Positions 1-5,176 of a DNA stretch of 6,750 nucleotides are shown here, piece by piece. Every line of letters starts with the position of its first letter. Position 1 is the first letter of the stretch. The translations under genes were made by a program, and so were the position numbers. The notes beneath the pieces are model-generated. The model saw only the letters and a program-made list of their open reading frames with translations, searched no databases and was not told the DNA's origin. Origin of the DNA: Oscillospiraceae bacterium (GTDB lineage Bacteria > Bacillota > Clostridia > Oscillospirales > UBA929); assembly GCA_031271325.1 (NCBI GenBank), contig JAISVY010000010.1:1-6750 (forward strand). Reading direction: 5' to 3'.

Positions 1-1437
1 CTGCTGATTGCCGTGCTGTGCGTCGCCATGCGGAGGGTGCCCCGCGCGCCGTCCTCCGCGCCGGGAGCGCCGGAATACAATCAGGAGGAAGCGCGCCGCG
101 CCGCGGAAACGCTGTCCGAGGCGATCCGCTTTCAAACGGTTTCGTTCACCGATGTCACCCAGCGCGATTTTACGCAGTGGGTCAACCTGCGGGGGTTTTT
201 ACGCGAACGGTATCCGAAATGCCACGAAAATATGTCCTCCGAGTTCACGGCGGGCTTCTCCTCGCTCTACCGCTGGGCGTCGCCCGAACCGTCCGGCGAC
301 CCGATTCTGCTGTGCGGCCATCTCGACGTCGTTCCGGCGGACGGGACATGGCGGCACCCGCCTTTCGAGGGGCGTTCCGAGGGCGGCTATATCTGGGGGC
401 GCGGGGCGCTGGATTGCAAAAACACTGTCGTCTGCCTCTTTGAGGCGCTGGAGAGCCTGCATTCGCGCGGATACGCGCCGTCCCGGGATATTTATCTCGC
501 GCTGGGGCACGATGAGGAACTGGGCGGCGTCGAGGGCGCGAAAGTCTTCGCGCGGCATTTCGCGCAGCAGGGACTGCGCTTTGAGCTGATTCTGGACGAG
601 GGCGGCTTCATCTCCGATGCCGTTTTCCCGGTCGGCAAACCGGTCGCCGACGTCTGCGTCGCGGAAAAGGGGATGGTCAACCTCCGTCTCTCGGTCAGCG
701 CGCCGGGCGGTCATTCGTCGCGCCCGCCGCACCGCACCGCCGCCGGTCTGCTCTGCGAAGCGATCAGCCGGATCGGGTTTCAGCCCCGCCCGGCGCAAAT
801 CTCCGAACTGATGCGGGACAACCTCAAGACAATCGCCCCGTGGCTGGAGCCGGCGCTGCGCCGGTATATCGCCTCGCCCCGCCTCTATGACCGCAAACTG
901 CTCAAACGCCTCGGCGAGGACGAGCGGACGTCGGCGCTGGTGCGTTCGACCGCCGTACCCACTGTCCTGCGGGGCGGCGTCGCGCCGAACGTACTGCCCG
1001 CCTCAACGGAGGCAACGATCAACATCCGCCTGCTGCCGGGCGACACCGCCGAGCGGACGGTGCGGTGGATCGGGGAGCTGACCCGAGACTTGGGCGTAAA
1101 GACCGAGGTGCTCTACGAATCCCCGCCGTCCGGTGTTTCCAACTATAAGGGGTCGGCGTTCCGGGATTTTTCCGCCGCCGTATCCGATGTCTATCCCGGG
1201 ATCCCCGCCGTGCCCGGTCTGTTTTGCGGGGGCACCGATTCGCGGCACTACGAGCCGTTTTCCGACGCGGTGTTCCGCTTCTCTCCCTTCATCCTCACGG
1301 CGGACGAACACGCGACCGTCCACGCGGAGAACGAACGGGTGGCGATCGCTTCGCTCGGCGCGGCGGTGCAATTCTACCGGCGCGTGATCGAGCGCTTCGC
1401 GCCGCACATAGAACCGGAGGGGGAAAGCAAACCATGA
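1..1437 (+). CDS. M20-family zinc peptidase, carboxypeptidase S/PM20D1-like (5' partial)
   Basis: Zinc-dependent exopeptidase/amidohydrolase that hydrolyses peptide or N-acyl-amino-acid bonds; the substrate is not predictable here. The frame is open to the first base, so the start lies upstream. The first visible residues (LLIAVLCVAM, then RR) look like the end of a hydrophobic N-terminal segment, and the internal ATG at 28 has no ribosome binding site. Numbering from base 1, the M20 pattern is complete: H107 and D109 (HLDVVP), bridging ligand D138 (GALDCK), general base E172 and ligand E173 (HDEELGG), ligand D199 (LDEGG), dimerisation-domain H238 (GGHSSRP) and final ligand H416 (TDSRHY). About 478 residues are visible, normal for this subfamily. 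The catalytic domain is split by the lid/dimerisation domain (about 215-345). The stop overlaps the hisS start by four bases. All ligands being present argues for an active enzyme. Related dipeptidases (PepV, DapE) are less likely because of the CPS1-like HLDVVPADG...W...PPF signature. Confidence 0.92.
   Translation: MLIAVLCVAMRRVPRAPSSAPGAPEYNQEEARRAAETLSEAIRFQTVSFTDVTQRDFTQWVNLRGFLRERYPKCHENMSSEFTAGFSSLYRWASPEPSGDPILLCGHLDVVPADGTWRHPPFEGRSEGGYIWGRGALDCKNTVVCLFEALESLHSRGYAPSRDIYLALGHDEELGGVEGAKVFARHFAQQGLRFELILDEGGFISDAVFPVGKPVADVCVAEKGMVNLRLSVSAPGGHSSRPPHRTAAGLLCEAISRIGFQPRPAQISELMRDNLKTIAPWLEPALRRYIASPRLYDRKLLKRLGEDERTSALVRSTAVPTVLRGGVAPNVLPASTEATINIRLLPGDTAERTVRWIGELTRDLGVKTEVLYESPPSGVSNYKGSAFRDFSAAVSDVYPGIPAVPGLFCGGTDSRHYEPFSDAVFRFSPFILTADEHATVHAENERVAIASLGAAVQFYRRVIERFAPHIEPEGESKP
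1416..1423 (+). promoter_or_regulatory. Ribosome binding site of hisS
   Basis: GGAGGGGG lies 10 bases before the ATG at 1434, inside the last codons of the peptidase gene. It supports 1434 as the hisS start rather than the in-frame ATG at 1224 inside the peptidase gene. Together with the ATGA stop/start overlap it suggests translational coupling. Confidence 0.6.
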
Positions 1438-2702
1438 AGATTTCGGCTCCGCGCGGAACCTACGACGTACTGCCCGGCGAGACGCGCAAGTGGCAGGCGC
1501 TGGAGGGAAAAATCCGCGGAATCGCCGCGCTGTCCGGTTTTGGCGAGATCCGTTTCCCGATGTTTGAACATACCGAGCTGTTTACGCGCGGCATGGGCGA
1601 AACCGGCGACGTTGTGCAGAAGGAGATGTACACCTTTCAGGACAAAGACGGGCGTTCGCTGACACTGCGCCCGGAGGGCACGGCTTCGGCGGCGCGGGCG
1701 TTTGTCGAACACGGGCTGCACATGAGCGCCCTGCCGTTCAAGTGTTACTATATCGCGCCTAATTTCCGCTATGAGAAGCCGCAGAAGGGGCGTTACCGCC
1801 AGCATGTGCAGTTCGGCTGCGAATGCTTCGGCGCGGCGGAACCCCAAGCCGACGCGGAGGTCATCGCGCTGGCGCACAGCATCCTGAACAGTTTTGGCGA
1901 CCTCGGCGTGACGCTGCACCTGAACAGCATCGGCTGCGGGAAATGCCGCCCCGTTTACCAAAATGAGCTGAAAAAATGGCTCGCGGAACGGGCGGACAAA
2001 TTATGCGATACCTGCCGTGAGCGCTTGGGGCGCAACCCGATGCGGGTGCTTGACTGCAAGGCGGAGACGTGCAAAGCCGCCGTGGCGGACGCGCCGGTCA
2101 TCACCGGGCATCTCTGCCCGGACTGCGCGGACTTTGCCGGGCGGCTGGAGGCGCTGCTTTCGGAAACAGGCATCCCGTTTGTCCGCGACCCGCGCATTAT
2201 GCGGGGATTTGACTACTACACCGGGACGGTGTTTGAGTTTGTCTCCGGCGACATCGGCGCGCAGAGCACCGTCGCGGGCGGCGGGCGGTACGACGGGCTG
2301 GTGGAGGAGCTGGGCGGAACGCCCACGCCCGGGCTGGGCTTCGGCATGGGTCTGGAACGTCTCCTGCTGGCGATGGAGGAGCGCGGACTTCTGCCGAAGG
2401 AGGACGCGGGTACCGCGCTGTACCTCGCGCCGATGGGGGAAAGCGCTTCGGCTGTATGCGCAAAACTGTGCCGCGAGCTTCGCGGCGCGGGCGTCGCGGC
2501 GGAAACCGACCTCTGCGGGCGCAGTTTGAAAGCCCAGATGAAGTACGCCGGCAAGCTCGGCGCGCGTTTCACCGCCGCCGTCGGGGACGACGAGCTGGCG
2601 AACGGTGAAATGCAAATCAAGAATATGCAAACGGGGGAGTTAACCCCGTGCGCGTTGGACGGCGGGGCTGTTACAGCGATGATAGGGAGGGCGCACACAT
2701 GA
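1434..2702 (+). CDS. hisS: Histidine--tRNA ligase (HisRS)
   Basis: Class II aminoacyl-tRNA synthetase that attaches histidine to tRNA-His in the cytosol (EC 6.1.1.21). The product is 422 residues, normal for bacterial HisRS, and begins with the typical MKISAPRGTYDVLPGE. Motif 1 is near residues 40-70. Motif 2 is FRYEKPQKGRYRQ (111-123). The histidine signature RGFDYYTGTVFE is at 257-268, followed by AGGGRYDGL (281-289). Motif 3 is GLGFGMGLER (300-309). The C-terminal anticodon-binding domain spans about 325-415. Between the catalytic blocks, residues 164-231 contain four cysteine pairs: C168/C171, C191/C194, C208/C213 and C228/C231. E. coli HisRS lacks these, but from memory they are frequent in clostridial enzymes; a zinc site is plausible. 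The gene overlaps the upstream peptidase (ATGA at 1434) and aspS (ATGA at 2699). No T-box leader can precede it inside the window, so any histidine-responsive control must act upstream of base 1 or on translation. Confidence 0.98.
   Translation: MKISAPRGTYDVLPGETRKWQALEGKIRGIAALSGFGEIRFPMFEHTELFTRGMGETGDVVQKEMYTFQDKDGRSLTLRPEGTASAARAFVEHGLHMSALPFKCYYIAPNFRYEKPQKGRYRQHVQFGCECFGAAEPQADAEVIALAHSILNSFGDLGVTLHLNSIGCGKCRPVYQNELKKWLAERADKLCDTCRERLGRNPMRVLDCKAETCKAAVADAPVITGHLCPDCADFAGRLEALLSETGIPFVRDPRIMRGFDYYTGTVFEFVSGDIGAQSTVAGGGRYDGLVEELGGTPTPGLGFGMGLERLLLAMEERGLLPKEDAGTALYLAPMGESASAVCAKLCRELRGAGVAAETDLCGRSLKAQMKYAGKLGARFTAAVGDDELANGEMQIKNMQTGELTPCALDGGAVTAMIGRAHT
2684..2691 (+). promoter_or_regulatory. 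Ribosome binding site of aspS
   Basis: AGGGAGGG lies seven bases before the ATG at 2699, within the last codons of hisS. It fixes the aspS start at 2699 (an ATGATG doublet, so 2702 is also possible) rather than the longer in-frame option at 2648. Confidence 0.8.
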
Positions 2703-4411
2703 TGAGAACGCGTTACTGCGGGGAACTCCGCCCCGCGCATATCGGAGAGATTGTCACCCTTTGCGGGTGGGCGCAGCGCACGCGCGACTTGGGCGGGTTG
2801 GTGTTTATCGACCTCCGCGACCGTGAGGGGATTGCGCAGTGCACATTCGACGCGGATAACCCGCTGTCGGGCGAGGCAGCGCAGGTGCGGGGCGAATGGT
2901 GCCTCGCCGTCACCGGCAGGGTGCGCGAACGTTCCAGCAAAAACAAAAACATCCCGACCGGCGAGGTGGAAGTGGAGGTCACTGCTCTGCGCGTCCTTTC
3001 CCGCGCCGGGACGCCGCCGTTTGAGATCGAGGACGATGTGCGCGCCGGGGAGTTGCTGCGGCTGGAGTACCGCTACCTCGACCTGCGCCGCCCGGTCTTG
3101 CAGAACAACCTCAAAATCCGCCACCGCGCCATGCAGACGCTGCGGCAGTATTTAGACGGCAAGGGGTTTACCGAGGTTGAAACGCCGATGCTGACCGCCT
3201 CCACGCCGGAGGGCAGCCGCGATTACCTCGTCCCCTCCCGCATACACAAGGGCAAGTTCTACGCCCTGCCGCAGTCGCCGCAGCAATACAAGCAGCTCCT
3301 GATGGTCGGCGGGGTGGACAAATATTTCCAGTTTGCCCGCTGCGCCCGCGACGAAGACCTGCGTGCCGACCGCCAGCCGGACTTTACACAGCTCGACATC
3401 GAGATGAGCTTTGTCGATCTGGAGGACATCTACGCGCTGAACGAGCGGCTGATCGCGAACCTGTTCGGCGCGTTCGGGATTGACATACCCACCCCGATGC
3501 CCCGCCTGACATGGCGCGAGGCGATGGACAGATACGGCAGCGACAAACCCGACATCCGCTTCGGCATGACCCTGACCGACCTGACCGGCCTGACACGGGA
3601 CTGCGGCTTCGCCGTGTTCAGCGGCGCGCAGGCTGTCCGGTGCATCGTGGCGGAGCACGAGTTCACCCGCAAGGAAATCGACGCCCTGACCGACTATGTA
3701 AAGGGCTTGAATGTAAAGGGCTTGGCGTGGCACAAAGCCGAAAGCTCCGGCTTTGCCAAGTTCCTGACAGAGGCGGAGCTGGCGGCAATCTGCGAACGCG
3801 CGGGTTTTGCCCCCGGAAGCACGATGTTTGTCATTGCCGACAACAGTGAAACGCTGGTCAAAACCGCGCTGGGCGCGCTGCGGCTGGAATGCGCCCGCCG
3901 CATGAACCTGCTCAGGGCGGATGTGTTTCAGTTCCTCTGGATCACCGAGTTCCCGATGTTTGAGTACAGCGAGGAGGAAGGGCGCTTCGTCTCCCAGCAC
4001 CACCCGTTCACCGCGCCGCTGGACGAAGACATTCCGCTGCTGGGCGGGGAGGATTTATCCCTCGTGCGCACAAAGGCGTATGATATGGTGTGCAACGGCT
4101 ACGAGCTGTGTTCCGGCTCAATCCGCATCCACGACGCGGGCTTGCAGGCGCGTGTCTTTGAGCTGCTCGGCATCCCGGAAGACGAGATGCGGCGGCGCTT
4201 CGGTCATATGCTGAAGGCGTTCTCGTTCGGCGTGCCGCCGCACGGCGGTATCGGCTTCGGCTTCGACCGTCTCGTCATGCTGCTCTGCGGCACGCAGAAC
4301 ATCCGCGACGTAATCGCCTTCCCCAAGACGCAGTCCGCCACCGAACCGATGACCGGCTGCCCAACGGCGGTGGACAAGAAACAGCTGGACGAACTGGGCA
4401 TTAAACTATAG
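2699..4411 (+). CDS. aspS: Aspartate--tRNA ligase (AspRS), bacterial type
   Basis: Class IIb aminoacyl-tRNA synthetase that charges tRNA-Asp with aspartate in the cytosol (EC 6.1.1.12). The product is 570 residues, slightly short of the usual 580-600. The order is an N-terminal OB-fold anticodon-binding domain (about 1-105), motif 1 (GFTEVETPML, 156-165), the amino-acid-binding loop with QSPQQYKQ (192-199), motif 2 (FARCARDEDLRADRQPDFTQ, 212-231), the bacterial GAD insertion (about 290-400), then motif 3 (GGIGFGFDRL, 516-525). The C-terminal tail PMTGCPT...ELGIKL matches the family. In the OB fold, RDLGGLVFIDLRDREG has Leu at residue 31, where non-discriminating AspRS enzymes carry His; this hints at an enzyme specific for tRNA-Asp. 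The start overlaps the hisS stop (ATGA). The 3' end overlaps the convergent peptidase-like gene by six bases, leaving no room for an intergenic terminator. hisS-aspS adjacency is common in Firmicutes. Confidence 0.99.
   Translation: MMRTRYCGELRPAHIGEIVTLCGWAQRTRDLGGLVFIDLRDREGIAQCTFDADNPLSGEAAQVRGEWCLAVTGRVRERSSKNKNIPTGEVEVEVTALRVLSRAGTPPFEIEDDVRAGELLRLEYRYLDLRRPVLQNNLKIRHRAMQTLRQYLDGKGFTEVETPMLTASTPEGSRDYLVPSRIHKGKFYALPQSPQQYKQLLMVGGVDKYFQFARCARDEDLRADRQPDFTQLDIEMSFVDLEDIYALNERLIANLFGAFGIDIPTPMPRLTWREAMDRYGSDKPDIRFGMTLTDLTGLTRDCGFAVFSGAQAVRCIVAEHEFTRKEIDALTDYVKGLNVKGLAWHKAESSGFAKFLTEAELAAICERAGFAPGSTMFVIADNSETLVKTALGALRLECARRMNLLRADVFQFLWITEFPMFEYSEEEGRFVSQHHPFTAPLDEDIPLLGGEDLSLVRTKAYDMVCNGYELCSGSIRIHDAGLQARVFELLGIPEDEMRRRFGHMLKAFSFGVPPHGGIGFGFDRLVMLLCGTQNIRDVIAFPKTQSATEPMTGCPTAVDKKQLDELGIKL
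3696..3724 (+). repeat. 14-base tandem repeat inside aspS (period 15)
   Basis: ATGTAAAGGGCTTG occurs at 3696-3709 and again at 3711-3724, giving VKGLN-VKGLA in the GAD domain. Both copies use the same codons (gta aag ggc ttg), of which gta and ttg are unusual in this GC-rich gene. As recalled, the usual AspRS sequence here has the same length, so it is probably not a recent insertion. Confidence 0.6.
4406..4411. other. Shared palindromic Leu-stop (CTATAG) joining two convergent genes
   Basis: The six-base palindrome CTATAG reads CTA TAG (Leu, stop) in the aspS frame on the plus strand and also in the frame of the peptidase-like gene on the minus strand. Both proteins therefore end in leucine encoded by the same base pairs, and the genes overlap tail to tail by six bases. 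Confidence 0.9.
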
Positions 4412-5005
4412 CCCTGCCCTTTGCGCCCAAACCATCACCCCGCCTAGCAGGGTCGTCCGCAGCCAGACAGAGAGGCTGACGCGGCAGGTCTCGCCGCCGT
4501 CGCTGATCTCGGCGTCCATAGTCTCGGTGTCGAGCGCAAGAATCGTCACCCAGTGCCAGTTTTCCAAATTGCCGAGCGAACCGTTGGATAAGTTCAAAAA
4601 CGCGATCGGAGCGTCCGCTTGCAAAGCCTCCGCAGCGAACGAGCAAACGGCGGCTTCGCCGGGGCGCTTACACCGGCTGACCGCAACCTCCAACACATGT
4701 GTGGTTATATCCAACCCGTTCGCTTCCGCGTACCGCAGCAGCCCGCCGGTGAAGATTTTCGCGGTGTTTACGCCCTGCAATCCCGGCGTAACATACGTGA
4801 ACATCTCGCGCATGAGCGCTTTATACTCTTCGGTTCCGCCTTGCCGCCCGGTCAGATACCAAATCAGATTGCACGCGGCGACCGGACCGCACCCGGACGC
4901 TCGCTGCCAGCGGTCCGCATACCAATCCTGCGAACCGCCGACGTATATTTTACCGTCCGTATCGGTTATGCGCATACGGGCTGGCTCTTTTAAGGCATAC
5001 ACCAT
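4406..5005 (-). CDS. C39/papain-like cysteine peptidase-like protein, function unknown
   Basis: A protein of 199 residues if started at the ATG at 5005. An in-frame ATG at 5026 would add MPPVRRV but has no ribosome binding site, whereas 5005 overlaps the stop of a leader ORF (TGATG). Numbering from 5005, a papain/C39-like active site is suggested by Q26 (GGSQDWY) or Q34 (RWQR), nucleophile candidate C39 (SGCGPVAACN), H151 (NWHWVTIL) and D169 (ISDGG). These occur in the order Gln-Cys-His-Asp expected for the fold. Other marked stretches are VTPGLQGVNTAKIF and PIAFLNLSNGS. There is no signal peptide, Gly-Gly leader or transporter domain, so it should be cytosolic and is not a bacteriocin-exporter C39 protein. 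I recall similar uncharacterised proteins in gut Firmicutes with the same ALKEPARM...GCGP...NLSNG...WHWVT layout, but could not search. Neighbours give no functional link: aspS converges on it and the GH26 gene diverges from it. Peptidase activity is inferred from motif order only. Confidence 0.7.
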   Translation of the reverse strand: MVYALKEPARMRITDTDGKIYVGGSQDWYADRWQRASGCGPVAACNLIWYLTGRQGGTEEYKALMREMFTYVTPGLQGVNTAKIFTGGLLRYAEANGLDITTHVLEVAVSRCKRPGEAAVCSFAAEALQADAPIAFLNLSNGSLGNLENWHWVTILALDTETMDAEISDGGETCRVSLSVWLRTTLLGGVMVWAQRAGL

Positions 5006-5064
5006 CACCCGGCGCACCGGCGGCATATGCCGCGCCGCTTACGGCAAAACATATCAATCGTCAT
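5005..5064 (-). CDS. Possible 19-residue leader ORF upstream of the peptidase-like gene
   Basis: ATG at 5064 opens a 19-codon frame, MTIDMFCRKRRGICRRCAG, ending with TGA at 5007-5005. It follows the only strong ribosome binding site on this strand (AAAGGAG, nine-base spacer). Its stop forms TGATG with the start of the peptidase-like gene at 5005, the classic layout for termination-reinitiation coupling. The peptide is basic with three cysteines. Alternatives: it is the true N-terminus of the larger protein, split by a one-base frameshift (mutation or sequencing error; a -1 slip at GGG would join the frames), or it is not translated and the ribosome initiates at 5026. No family is recognised. 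Confidence 0.4.
   Translation of the reverse strand: MTIDMFCRKRRGICRRCAG
5020..5033. repeat. Perfect 14-base palindrome around the alternative start at 5026
   Basis: GCGGCATATGCCGC is its own reverse complement. In the minus-strand mRNA it can form a five-base GC-rich stem with loop AUAU and buries the ATG at 5026. An enclosing pair, GGCGC at 5011-5015 with GCGCC at 5032-5036, gives a competing fold. It lies within the leader ORF, so translation of that ORF would open it. Confidence 0.55.
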
Positions 5065-5073
5065 ATATCTTGT

Positions 5074-5080
5074 CTCCTTT
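5074..5080 (-). promoter_or_regulatory. Ribosome binding site upstream of the leader ORF
   Basis: On the minus strand AAAGGAG lies nine bases before ATG 5064. It is 47 bases or more from the starts at 5026 and 5005, too far to serve them directly, which is why the 19-codon ORF is proposed as the primary translated frame. Confidence 0.7.
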
Positions 5081-5102
5081 GTGCGTCACAGGCTCTGTTT
5101 CG

Positions 5103-5118
5103 ATGATAAGTTTATCAT
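5103..5118. promoter_or_regulatory. Inverted repeat, possible operator with -10-like elements on both strands
   Basis: ATGATAA-GT-TTATCAT: seven-base arms and a two-base centre in the divergent intergenic region. It contains TATCAT (5113-5118, plus strand) and TATGAT (5119-5114, minus strand), each one mismatch from TATAAT and placed to give 5' UTRs of roughly 40-50 bases for the two divergent genes. No convincing -35 hexamer lies 16-18 bases upstream of either, so an activator-dependent or repressor-bound promoter is possible. It is too A/T-rich and lacks a T-run, so it is not a terminator. Confidence 0.4.
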
Positions 5119-5164
5119 ACGCAGATCAGAAAGGCAATATGGGCAGTTTCAGCATACTCAGAAT

Positions 5165-5170
5165 AGGAGG
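5165..5170 (+). promoter_or_regulatory. Ribosome binding site of the GH26 lipoprotein gene
   Basis: A perfect AGGAGG lies six bases before ATG 5177. It fixes that start and agrees with the signal peptide beginning there. Confidence 0.85.
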
Positions 5171-5176
5171 CGCAAC

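Larger units (their letters stand above)
5065..5176. other. Divergent intergenic region (112 bases)
   Basis: This is the only intergenic stretch in the window, and it should hold promoters for the minus-strand leader/peptidase-like unit and the plus-strand GH26 gene. It is clearly more A/T-rich than the genes around it. Besides the two ribosome binding sites and the inverted repeat at 5103-5118, I see no T-box, riboswitch, cre-like site or terminator. Confidence 0.7.

Noticed and set aside
1224..1433. Longer N-terminus for hisS starting at ATG 1224
   Set aside because: The 70 extra residues come from another frame of the M20 gene and are Arg-rich. HisRS proteins begin at the APRGTYDVLP segment, and a ribosome binding site precedes 1434.
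2648..2698. Longer N-terminus for aspS from GTG 2648
   Set aside because: AGGGAGGG lies seven bases before ATG 2699, and AspRS proteins begin close to the RTRYCGEL segment.
2216..3124. 302-codon minus-strand frame across the hisS/aspS junction
   Set aside because: It is antisense to two certain synthetase genes, of low-complexity Arg/Pro/Ala composition and without motifs.
3152..4003. 283-codon minus-strand frame inside aspS
   Set aside because: It is antisense to the AspRS motif 2 and GAD regions and has no ribosome binding site or family resemblance.
4413..4452. CCCTGC...GCAGGG as a terminator for aspS
   Set aside because: The arms are six bases with a loop of about 28 and no following T-run, and it lies inside the convergent gene.
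5081..5176. T-box, riboswitch or catabolite-repression (cre) site before the GH26 gene
   Set aside because: The 5' region is short and lacks a T-box TGGN-type motif, riboswitch-like core or a TGNNANCGNTNNCA-like sequence.
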